Shown here in pieces: positions 53,650 to 64,000 of a stretch of DNA of 64,000 bases. Each line of letters starts with the position of its first letter. Positions within the stretch are counted from its first letter, which is position 1. The stretch covers positions 1,426,001 to 1,490,000 of the forward strand of contig OW203749.1 of assembly GCA_934045075.1 (NCBI GenBank). The letters run 5' to 3'. Both the position numbers and the translations under genes were made by a program. The DNA is from Yponomeuta sedellus. Its lineage: Eukaryota > Arthropoda > Insecta > Lepidoptera > Yponomeutidae. Under the pieces are notes generated by a model. The model was not told the origin of the DNA and did no database searches. It was given only the letters and a program-made list of their open reading frames with translations.

Positions 53650-55264
53650 CCCTTATTTGGTAGAAAGTTGAAAGGGTGCTTGAAAGGATCCTCCCTGAAC
53701 GATGTGCTCTCTGAGCCCGTTTGGCGCACCCTGGGTAGTAATCAGCGTGTCCCTTCCGCTGAATGGCAAATCCTTTCACCACAATGGCTTGCCAGCGACA
53801 CCCTAAGAAGAAGTTGAGGATAAATTAGAATTTCCACAATTATAAAAACAACTAGGTACTTATCACAACTTTTATCGAGCTCCATACCAAAGCGGAATCC
53901 ATGACTTCATTTTATATAGCGATTGCGTGGTCGTTTACGTAAGTAAGCATCTGAGATCAAATGGTAAAATTGTAGGTCAATTGAGAGCGAGTGTATTTCG
54001 CATAGCAAGTCAGTGGGTCGACGGTGATGATGATGTTCGCGGAATTCTTGCGAAATCCACGCAATGAGAGCGGATCGGGTGAAAGTACGCGTTGTCGTCC
54101 GCCATAGGCAAATCATTCATTTTTATTTGAAAAAGCCCGCCATTTTGTCGCACTCTCAATGGAGAATGCAAACAAAAGCAACAATAGCTTTGTCCCTATT
54201 CAATTCTCTCAGTAAAAAAGAGAGATCGATACCGTGTCACTTAACTACGGCTAACTTCGCGTTGTTTAGATCTGTTAGGTTGGCAGTATTATAACAACAA
54301 TGGGTGGGGTTTCATGCATGCGCAGCGCTGAAGCGCTCCAAAAAAATTGGTGAGTTGGTGTCGTTCAGTCAGTATATTTTTTATGAAGCGCTGTAGAGCG
54401 ATTTATGCTAAGTTTTAAAATAAACAAGTTGTGTAAACTTTTTTTACACAGGGGCTTACGTTATCGTCTCGTACGGACGGGCGCATTTAGTGCGCACTGC
54501 GTTTTTATTATTTTCTTCTGGTTTTTCTCATTTCCCCGGAGTGATTTTTGTGGAATACAGTGAATAAACGTACTAAAAGATACATTGAGTTCCTAGAAGT
54601 TCTCAGCTGAGTGCCATGATGATATTGGAATGACAGTCTGATTCACATTAATTAGGTATGTGAACGGTGACGAACCATTTTGTGTGCGCGATAACACGTA
54701 TATCTTCCTACGCCTGCACAGGGAATATCTGTGACATTTTTAATAACTCTAACAGCGAAGAAAAGGTGATTTGAGTCGATACGTAATATAAAATCAATAC
54801 CAGGCTTCAGATAATTAAATTGATGCGCACATTGCGTTTGCAGTACAGACTGCATTTCACATCAATATCACAATGGATTTGTCGTGATTACGAGATTGAA
54901 GATCTAATTTCCTGTAAAGTAATAAACTATTTCCTGAAAACTATTGTTGGCGGTCGCTTTTGAACGCGCTTCTGAAATCGTCCGCTAGAGTTCGCTTCAG
55001 TAGTTGGTCAATCCGGTGACGTTGGTGCGCCTGCGTGCGTGGACCGCGGCTAACTTCACACGCTATCAGTCTTCTCCAAAACATCGAGGCAGGCTAGCCG
55101 CGGGAGCCCTAAGTTCGAGGATATTCAGTGGACTCCCTCGCCTCAGCTCGGCTGTGAAAGTGTTGTGGTGCAGTGCAGTGTGTGTGGTTAGCGCCGCACG
55201 TAGCGGCGCTCCAGTGCCGGGCGTTTGGTGTTCGATCGATAACCAGTGGAATGGCGCAGCAAGA
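53650..55264 (+). promoter_or_regulatory. Probable promoter and 5' UTR of the gene beginning at 55265
   Basis: This stretch is largely free of the SINE families found elsewhere, apart from a LINE-like tail ending near 53550. GC content rises toward 55000-55260. No TATA box or other core element is convincing. The boundary is inferred from the position of the candidate coding exon. Confidence 0.35.
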
Positions 55265-55359
55265 ATGAGCCAGGGCGGCTCACGGCGCCCCTACTCGCGC
55301 GGAGGCCCTCGCTGGCACTCGTGGTACAAGGACTACTGGGATTACGAGCAAAACTACAG
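55265..55359 (+). CDS. Probable first coding exon of an unrecognised gene
   Basis: ATG 55265 opens MSQGGSRRPYSRGGPRWHSW then YKDYWDYEQNY, ending at CTACAG|GTAGAT in phase 2. If not spliced, it is a 32-residue peptide ending in TAG. It is rich in Arg, Gly, Tyr and Trp. The preceding 200-300 bp are GC-rich like a 5' UTR. A five-codon upstream ORF (MAQQE, 55251-55268) overlaps the ATG as ATGA. I do not recognise the protein and see no downstream exon in the window. Confidence 0.45.
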
Positions 55360-55697
55360 GTAGATCTACCTTCTTAGCGTCATTTGTCGCGTGAAAATCG
55401 ACGAGGAACTTTCGCTTCGGTCATTGGCAGAGCCACATGTATAATATAAACATAGCTTGCGCATGCATGCCTCGACTTGATAAAAATGTCGCTGCGCGCT
55501 GCGATGTGTGCGTCACACGCACTTGGGGGATTGTAGAGTTGCATTGATGCTAACACGCCTTCTAGCCCATGGCAAGATCTTTCCATCACGTAATATCGTT
55601 GTGAATGTACCTACGTGCCGCATATTCGAATTTGACTTAATGCCAACCAATAAAACTTGTAGGTAGGTAACAAATGAAGAACTAGGTATCTAATTGG

Positions 55698-55910
55698 AGC
55701 AGTGCGGTTCACATGATAGGTTTTATCATGTCCTTTAGAACCATATTAGGTTGGTACTATGGTATTAGGCCTGGAATTCTCCATAGAAACATTTTAATGA
55801 AAGCAGTGCGCTTCACATGCTAATTTTTATCCAGTCCCTTGCAACCATTTTAGGTGGATCTTTTGGTCTTACAGTCTGGAATTCTCTATAGATACATTTT
55901 ACTATTTTTC
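55698..55910 (+). repeat. Diverged tandem duplication of about 105 bp
   Basis: GCAGTGCGGTTCACATGATA ... CTGGAATTCTCCATAGA and GCAGTGCGCTTCACATGCTA ... CTGGAATTCTCTATAGA are two adjacent copies at about 75-80% identity by eye, downstream of the 55265 exon. Confidence 0.75.
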
Positions 55911-57704
55911 TCTGATGAACAGCCTAGATAATGTTGTGTTCATAGCAATTGAAAAATGGAATTTCCATTACTCTTAATGTAAATATTGTTTTATTTACTC
56001 ACCAATGAAGAAGTAAATATTCTATCTCTTTTGTTGACTTTCTAATTTTTCTATTTCATAGACCTTTTAACAATGTCCAGAATAAATCCAATTAACAGCA
56101 GCAGTTGTAAGGTATTAAAAAAAAGTATCAATTATACCTGTTTTTTCTATCCAATCCAATCGGTTGATTCCTCAATGCTGAGGATCATAGTCACTTTCAC
56201 ATGAAACTATAGTATCTCCAGTATTAAGATAACTCAGCACTCGTTACGTAGGCAATGACCCAACTATGAGGCTTAGTGCAGAAATCTCACGTCTAACTAA
56301 CTAATTATATTTGTCTCCTTTAGAAATTTATCCCAATATTTACAAAGAAGTTTTCCAATGTGATGGCATTCAAAGGAGACATACAAAGTTAAGAAGGGAA
56401 AATTATGTAGTACGAACAATCAATAATAATACCTGCTTGCGATTGCCATTGTAACCCTGTATGTCCCGACTGCTGGGGCATGGGTCTCTTCCTGCATTGC
56501 AGGAAGGTTAGACCATACTCCACCACGGGGGCCAAGTCTGGGTGGGTGGAGGTTTTTAAGACAGTGTTGGGCCTTACTGCCAGAAGTTAAGTTGCCCATA
56601 CGGCCTCTGATATGGCTTGCGAACTGCTAGAAATGTATAAAATCACCCAACAAAGCCTGGTCAGCCAGGGTGATTAGACCACAAACCACAAGGCTTGTGG
56701 GAGGCCAAGCATTTCCTGGAGAGGGAAGCATATTGTATCAATTTATATCTACAAAAAAATAATAACAATAGGGGCTTATATAATTATTATGTGATGAACA
56801 ACGAAACGTCTAAATATAAGTCTTAAAAAGTGCGAGCAAGCGACAAGCCGCACAAAAACAGTCCCATTTCCTTTGATAAGTCAGTATGTTCGCTGTACGT
56901 CACTTATCTAACATCCTCTTACCAAACACGGTCCCATATCTAAATGTACACTCGACAATGTGTACTGTCAATCTTTGCACTGACAGTGTAAATTCAACTC
57001 TATCTGTAGGTAAGTAGGTATATACCAGTGATTTATTTTATATTAGAGTATAAGTAATTTTACTTTTAAATTAACTACAGAAAGAAGTGGCAAGCCTTGG
57101 ATGAGTTCAGCATTGGACATAGGCATCGTCCAAGGCATGCCGTCTGATCAAAACATTGTGTATTTTGATAGACATCCTTCACTATAAGGAAACCCACGGC
57201 TTGGTCGTCTTCCCACATATTGTCTTGTTTTTCCTATGGGCTACGCTGGTATAGGAGCTTGGCAAGCATACGACATCTAAAAAACAATGTCACAGACACT
57301 GCAGAGTGGTCCCTTAATGTATCTAGTGAGAGTGAAGGTACCACTGGACACTGTATAAATCATCTCATTGTAGCGGTGGTAGTGGAGCGGTATAGAACGT
57401 CGGTACCACTTTGTTTTCTAAGTTATGTACATTTGTGAAATTATAGTAGCAATACTACTTGCTGACGGTGAACGAAAACATCGTTAGGAAACCCTAGTGT
57501 CTGAGGTGTTAGCGTACCTCAGCGCTTGCTACGTACAATGGCCCAACTATGAGGCTAAGTGCGGAAATCTCAGGTCTAACTAACTAAATCATCTCATTAT
57601 GAAGATGCAATGGCCAATGTGGTTAGATGGACATGTGCCTTTCCCAAAACAATTGAAGAACTTTGAATATAACCGTGGGCTTTTCTGACGGTATGAAACT
57701 TTTA

Positions 57705-58500
57705 TGTATACGCTTCTATAATAAAATCCCTGAAGATATACTAAGCTTGCCTGAATCGCGGTTCAAAAAATATGTTAAGCAAAAGGGCTACTATAACATA
57801 AAGGATTATCTAGATGGCAATGAGGTCTGGAATTAAAGCCAGTACAATGTATGAGTTCTATGTTTTATAATAATTATGTAAACTATGTTAATTAAAAACT
57901 TTGAAAAGACTAAGTTTTTGTCCATTTTTTCTCCAAAATGATCTAGATTTTGAAATGGACACCTAGTTTCAATTGTAACGTTCATTAATTTTTAAAAACC
58001 TATTTAGAGGCTAAAAATTTCACCCATGCCGGGGTTCGAACCCGCAACCTCTGGCTATCCGTGCCAGCGCTCTACCAATTGAGCCAATGGGCGACTCACG
58101 GCATCAGTGAAATTTTGAACCTCTTTACACTATTCTCTGTATTACGTGCAGGCAGCGACATCTGACTTAAGCAAATTGCATTACTTACAGCCCCGACTAC
58201 CTACTTTGCAGTTAGTTTTAACATCGGAACGATATCATTGTACCCACATGATTATACTATTTTTATTTTTAATGCACTAACCCGTGCTAAGGAACAAATT
58301 TTTAAAAACCTATTTAGAGGCTAAAAATTTCATCCATGCCAGGTTTCGAACCCGCAACCTCTTCGAACCCCGGCATGGGTAAAATTTTTAGCCTCTAAAT
58401 AGGTTTTTAAAAATTTGTTCCTTAGCACGGGTTAGTGCATTAAAAATAAAAATAGTATAACGTTCATTAAGCCGCAGCTTCTGCGCTACTTTGAATAAAA
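57705..58500 (+). pseudogene. LINE 3' end with composite SINE inserted
   Basis: RFYNKIPEDILSLPESRFKK then GYYNIKDYLDGNEVW, and the same 3' UTR, interrupted at 57989-58457 by a three-part SINE-A and resuming with GCCGCAGCTTCTGCGCTACT. It has a small deletion relative to the 14.8-kb copy. Confidence 0.7.
57989..58457. mobile_element. SINE-A three-part composite
   Basis: A full reverse unit, a second truncated reverse unit, then a forward tail. TAACGTTCATTAA flanks it (57976-57988, 58458-58470). It is inside a LINE 3' end. Confidence 0.92.
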
Positions 58501-59884
58501 CCTTTTCATTTCATATCAATATAAAAGTTACGGTGTGCATCTTGCTCAGAAGTCTCAGTGACTCGAATGTGCCAGTTCATTATGCTCATTGTAAAACAAC
58601 AAAATATTTACAAATGAAATTTGTAATTTACCTTTACAAAATGTATACAACTAAGTTCTATTCTAATGTACTGTAGACCAAATGTTGGTAAAATAGTTCG
58701 AATTCAACCCTTGTATGTCCCCTTTCCTGGGGCACGACTCTCTTCCTGCATCGCAGGAAGGTTAGGCCCTACTCCACCACGGGGGCCAAGTCCGGGTTGG
58801 TGGAGGATTGCAAGGCAGTGGCGGGCCTTACTGTCACACAGAAGTAATCGTATTCTATAATATAAAAATGAATCGCTGAGTGTGTTGGTAAGCGCAAATC
58901 TCGAGAGCAGCTCAACCGATTTCGCTAATTCTTTTTTAGAATATTCCTTGAAGTACGAGGATGGTTCTTACGGAGCGAAAACAAATAAATAAAGAATCGA
59001 CTGTTAGGTGGTACGAAGTTCGCTGGGTCAGCTAGTCTATTATAGAAGAAGGTGAGGCTCAGAGCGGCAATCTCAAGTCTAATAAGAAAATTATTTAGCC
59101 AATTTAAGCTAGCCCCTGGTTTCTGTTGTGCCATAAAGTCTTTTTCACTTCAAATTCAATATTTAATAAAGGGTCTGACCTTTTTGAATTGCGAAAACCA
59201 CTCCTTCAACTTACTTCGAGCCTCTCAGAGCGATAAGTTGGCGAAAGTTGTTCCAGAGTTGAAAACAAGACGCATATGTACAGGGCGCCCCCCACGGCTA
59301 TGCCACATGGAGGGAAAGTACCTTGCATATTGTAGATGGAACATTTCACTGAAAGAATACATTATTTTACTTTAAAAAACAACGTAAACTATATAACTAA
59401 CGTAGATTTTTAAATCCTCTTCCTGAATGTGGGTGGGGGCACATTTATTAAAACCCTTGTACGCTTGTACGTCCCCACTGCGAGGGCACGGGTCTCTTCC
59501 TGAATCGCAGGAAAGTTAGGCCGTACTCCACCACGGGGGCCGAGTCCGGGTTGTTGGAGGATTGTAAGACAGTGGCGGGCCTTACGGTCAGAAGTTATCA
59601 AGCCACCCATAAAGCCTCTGACTTGGCTTAACGACTGCCATTACATGACAGCCGGCACCAACGGCTTAACTTGCCTTGCGAAGAAATTAAATGAAAAGCG
59701 CTCGGAAAAAAATACCACTAGCGATATTCACGGGAAGGTTACCTGACCGTACCAGTTGTACTTTAACTCAAGTGATTGATTCCAATCACTCGGTTCGGCT
59801 AGGCTGCGAGCGCTGCATGAGACAGATTAATTGTGGAATAAAATGTTCGTTTATACCTCTGTTTTCGCAAAAGGACACAGTCCT

Positions 59885-60035
59885 GAAGGTGTGACGTGCG
59901 CGGGCGCAGGTAGCGACCTTCGGGTTCATCGCACCCGCGCGCTCACTATAAATACGCGCGCGGGCCCACGTCTGCGCGCGCGCATTATAAATAAGAGACT
60001 CACGCGCCGGCGCACACGGGTCGGTGATATCCAGG
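59885..60035 (+). promoter_or_regulatory. CpG-dense tract with two TATA-like boxes
   Basis: GCGCGCTCACTATAAATACG and GCGCGCATTATAAATAAGAG lie about 45 bp apart within alternating C-G sequence. It adjoins a SINE-B copy on the left. No coding sequence follows. It may be a promoter of an unseen element or gene; function unknown. Confidence 0.35.
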
Positions 60036-60585
60036 GACCCATATTTTCTCCCTGGGCCTCGATTCATAGAAGTACAATTAATTATTGTTGCCACCACTAC
60101 TGAACATGACATTTGTCTATATAAAATTCTTTATTACTGTCTTACAATCCTCCACCAACCCGGACTTGGCCCCCGTGGTGGAGTATGGCCTAACCTACCT
60201 GTGATGAAGGAAGAGGCCCCCGCAGTGGGGACATACAAGGGTTGATATAATCACTAGCTGACCTCGCAAGAGTTAGATTAGAACTCTTTATTGTACACAC
60301 CAGAAAACAAAATACATAAAAAGGCTTACTCATCTAAGCTATTGCCGTATACAATTGGCGGTCTTATCGCTAAAAGCGATCTCTTCCAGACAACCTTGGG
60401 ATGGATAGAACTGAATGATGAAGAGAGTAGGTAGGTAGGTGTACATGAAGTGTAAGTTATTTTGCCATATTATATTCTTAGATATATATACAGAAAATCT
60501 CACTATCACCATTGAATTTAAAGGAATTTATTCTTTATTTAAATTTATTCCTTACTTTAAATTCAATGCTATCACACTTCACGTC

Positions 60586-60790
60586 ACCCTAATATTATAA
60601 TGGTGTAGGTTTGTGAGTGTGTATGTTTGTTACTTCTTCACGTCTAAACGGCTGGAGCGATTTAAAAAAAAAATGGTATGGAGTTAGCTGACACCCTGAA
60701 TTAAAACATAGGCTACGTTTTACTGCGGGAAAATATCCTTTTTTCATGGGAAAAACGATAAACCGCAGTTAACAGCTCCATCTACTTTGC
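60586..60790 (+). repeat. Second Helitron-like repeat family
   Basis: TTGTTACTTCTTCACGTCTA then AACGGCTGGAGCGATTT, CATAGGCTACGTTTTA. It resembles common lepidopteran Helitron-type repeats; a shorter copy lies at 16058-16140 (+). Ends not resolved. Confidence 0.4.
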
Positions 60791-60949
60791 TTTCTAAGTA
60801 TTATCGAGACACTTACTTGAAACATAATACCTATAATGAATTCTCCCAAATAACCAGGTATTTCGTTGGCAGATTTGATAGACCTCCCACAGGACAGGCT
60901 CGGCCTAGTGTGGGGACCACTGCTTAACTATAAGTCTTACATACATACA

Positions 60950-61195
60950 TAACCTCACGCCTGGATCCCAGAGGGGTAGGCAGAGACCAGGGACTGCCAC
61001 TTGCCACGATCCTGACTGATCATCTTCGCGTCATCAATGTTCATAAGTCGTTGCATGCGCACACGCCGGTTCCGGGTACTTTTTATCTTCCCCTTTGCTA
61101 ATACATCCCCTATTTGGCCGATGTATGTCCGCCTGGGACGTCCCTTACCAGCCCTTCCACTTTCATTCGCAATATATATTTGAATAAATTTCATT
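60950..61195 (-). pseudogene. Transposon-derived coding fragment, family uncertain
   Basis: The minus frame reads GRAGKGRPRRTYIGQIGDVL then RMQRLMNIDDAKMISQDRGK and WQSLVSAYPSG. The same sequence in degraded form lies at 14320-14450 (-). It resembles C termini of lepidopteran retroelement ORFs, but I cannot name the family. Confidence 0.45.
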
Positions 61196-62087
61196 TCATG
61201 TTTGTTGTAACTACTTTATAATCCGTACAAGTTTAGTAACATAATGATTACTTCCTTCAAAAGACACGAATCTCCGCTGTAGTCATCCCCAGGTGCGACT
61301 GAGGCACCAGGTGTGTCGACCACTTACATTGAACTGAAGTACGTTGACTTGTGGGTTAAACGACTCCTTTTAACTGACGTCACCGTTTCAATGCCGATTT
61401 TCGTTAACAAATCACATGAAGAAAAAGAAGGCACAGTACACACGCCACAATAACGAAACAAACTTCGATTTTTCGATAGTAACCCTTGTATGTCCCCACT
61501 GCCGGGGCACAGGTCTCTTCCTGCATCGCAGGAAAGTTGGGCCATACTCCACCACGGGGGCCCAGTCCGGGTTAGTGGAGCATTGTAAGACAGTGGCGGG
61601 CCTTACTCTCAGAAGTTATCAAGCCGCCCATAAGGTCTCTGACACGGCTTAACGACTGCGTTTACATGACAGCGGGCACCAACGGCTTAACGTGCCTTGC
61701 GAAGCACGGAAGCGCACGGAAAAATACCACTAGCGGTAGTCACGGACCTAGCCTGTACCTGACCGCGCCTGTTGTTGCATAACTCAAGTGATTGATTCCG
61801 ATCACTCGGTTCGCCTAGGCCACGAGCGCTTCTCATATACTTAATAATAACTCCTACGGAACCCCAAGAGGTCTACATTAGAATCACATGTGCTCCGTAG
61901 AGACACTCTGCGGTGGCCCCAACTGTCGCGACATGTGTTTTCACCACGAGGAGGGTGAAAGTACGTTCTAGAGCCCCAAGGCGCGGCATAAAGGTCCTTT
62001 GTCAAGCGAAGTAATAATGAGACTTGTGTTGTAAAGAGAACGTTGCGAAACGACTTGTTTCTCAAGGAAAATATGGAAACAGACTGC

Positions 62088-62178
62088 TGGGGGTCTTGTC
62101 GAACCGAGTGATTGGAATCAATGGTTTGAGTCCCGGCATGGGTTGAATTTTTAGCCTCTAAATAGGTTTTTAAAACTG
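62088..62178 (+). mobile_element. Chimeric SINE: 5S-like head fused to SINE-A tail
   Basis: GTCGAACCGAGTGATTGGAA (SINE-B head) runs into GAGTCCCGGCATGGGTTGAA and TCTAAATAGGTTTTTAAAA (SINE-A 3' end). A similar B-head/A junction, with A reversed, lies at 51445-51500. Confidence 0.7.
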
Positions 62179-62864
62179 TATATGAATTTTTAAATTTGGA
62201 ATCTAATCAGTCGTTCCATGCACGCACCCCGGTTTGGGCGTACTATACCTACACATAATCCCGGTGGGGTAGATAGAGACCGAATTAAGCTCAGAAAATC
62301 CCTAGCCTCCGTATTCCAATCTCCAGCCCATCAGAACATTCCTTCCCGTCCCACCATCGCCCGACCCAATACCAGCCCTAACTTCTCCACTTAAGGCTGA
62401 GAATAGCCCTCTCATCCTGAGCACACCTGCAAAGATTCGGTCTCGACAAAAAGGTGCTCGGGACAAAAAAAGAAAAGACTACCTGAAGGCAGAACCTTAG
62501 CTTTTTGTGTGTACCGCCTTTAGTTCGGGATGTAAGTGTGAAAAAAATCTGACGAAGGTTCTTATAGGTAGGATTCTCTCTAGACAACGCAAGCTTGTGA
62601 CGACCTCTGTGGCGTAGCGGTGGCGCATCTGCCTACCATGCGAGAGGTCCCGGGCTCGAACCCCGGCTGGGGATTAAAGAAAACCCCCCAGGCCTTGGAT
62701 GCTTACATGTTTGTGATGTCGTTGTTTCTGGTTCCCACGACACAGGGTATCCTAGTGTGGGGCCAGAAACTATGCATGTGCCTGTATGTAAATGTTGTGT
62801 TGTAAAACTTTTATAAATAACTAGCTGCCCCAGCAAACTTCGTACCGCCTAACAGTCGATTGTT

Positions 62865-63161
62865 ACACTATTTTTATTTTTAATGCACTAACCCGTGCTA
62901 ATCATGTGAGTACAGTGATATCGTTCCGATGTTAAACCTAACTGCAAAGTAGGTAGTCGGGGCTGTAAGTAATGCAATTTGCTTAAGTCAGATGTCGCTG
63001 CCTGTACGTAATACAGAGAATATTGTAAAGAGGTTCGAAATTTCACTGATGCCGTGAGTCGCCCATTGGCTCAATTGGTAGAGCGCTGGTACGGATAGCC
63101 AGAGGTTGCGGGTTCGAATCCCGGCATGGGTGAAATTTTTAGCCTCTAAATAGGTTTTTAA
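62865..63161 (+). mobile_element. SINE-A copy with reversed tail, inside a Helitron
   Basis: A 28-bp reversed tail (TTTAATGCACTAACCCGTGC) is fused to a full forward unit. AGTCGATTGTT flanks it (62854-62864, 63162-63172). Confidence 0.9.
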
Positions 63162-63582
63162 AGTCGATTGTTTTTTTTTTCTCCGTAAGAACCATCCTCG
63201 TACTTCAAGGAATATTGTAACCAAAGAATTAGCGAAATCGGTTCAGCTGCTCTCGAGATTGGCGCTTACCAACACATTCAGCGATTCATTTTTATATTAT
63301 AGAAGATATAGATAAAACTGGAACGACTTAGCTGTTGCTTTATTTGTACTGTTTATTTTATAATAAAACAGAAAACTGGATAAAAACGGATATGCAGGTA
63401 AAATAGTTTGATCTAGCCAATGTGTGAGGTGGTATGTGAAAATGAGGGAAGTCGAAAAATGTGTGACGTAATTTTCAATATTTGAAAGTGATAGGTAGAA
63501 AAAGAAATATAAAAAATGGTGTAAAGAGGTTTGCACCGTTACAATGTTATTATCTTTACTGCCTCGTGTGTCTAGTGGTATC

Positions 63583-63875
<293 letters not shown>

Positions 63876-64000
63876 CATGAGTATTGTACTTAACATCTTC
63901 TTCTTCTTCAGGCTATAATTCAATTCAACTCAATTTATTTCAACGTAAAGAATTTACATTCTGTTTGCTGAATGTCAAAGTACAATGTAACATGAAAGTG

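Overview
The window is nuclear DNA from an insect, most likely a moth or butterfly (Lepidoptera). Exons are short and GC-rich, and they lie in AT-rich introns packed with short mobile elements. Several repeat families look lepidopteran: Helitron-like elements that begin TCTATAATATAAAAATG and end CAGCTAGT, tRNA- and 5S-derived SINEs, LINE 3' ends, and Tc1/mariner, Harbinger and hAT MITEs. There is no operon structure, CRISPR array or prokaryotic gene. Single-frame ORFs are uninformative here, so both genes below were assembled exon by exon from splice sites, phase and remembered protein-family similarity.

Two complete protein-coding genes can be read. (1) On the minus strand, positions 20627 down to 2451, is the beta subunit of translation initiation factor eIF2B: ten exons, 1035 nt, 344 residues, phases consistent throughout. 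(2) On the plus strand, positions 21503 to 48977, is Suppressor of fused, Su(fu), the Hedgehog-pathway inhibitor of Ci/Gli: eleven exons, 1515 nt, 504 residues, phases consistent throughout. They are head-to-head with about 875 bp between start codons, so they probably share a divergent promoter region. A probable first coding exon of a third, unrecognised gene lies at 55265-55359 (+).

Layout: 1-2450, repeats downstream of eIF2B-beta; 2451-20627, eIF2B-beta with SINEs, a solo LTR, Helitrons, a Penelope-like remnant and MITEs in introns; 20628-21502, divergent promoter region; 21503-48977, Su(fu), whose introns carry a second solo LTR, three hAT copies, Harbinger MITEs, a decayed intron-containing zeste-like Myb/SANT gene (37494-38993, minus) and many SINEs; 48978-55264, a 54-bp minisatellite then repeats; 55265 onward, the third gene's exon, repeats, and a 293-bp ATTT microsatellite near the right edge.

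Two patterns stand out. First, Su(fu) exons 7 to 11 each have tandem duplications or decayed copies anchored on an exon edge: arrays that copy the 5' splice sites of exons 7 and 10, exon-8 and exon-9 relics, and an array seeded on the stop codon. eIF2B-beta exon 5 also has a relic copy. Second, one tRNA-derived SINE family occurs mostly as foldback, tandem-dimer or trimer structures. At least eleven of these composite copies are each bounded by one 11-14 bp target-site duplication, so the composite was inserted as a unit. One copy carries a 3'-transduced piece of LINE that matches the flank of another copy in this window.
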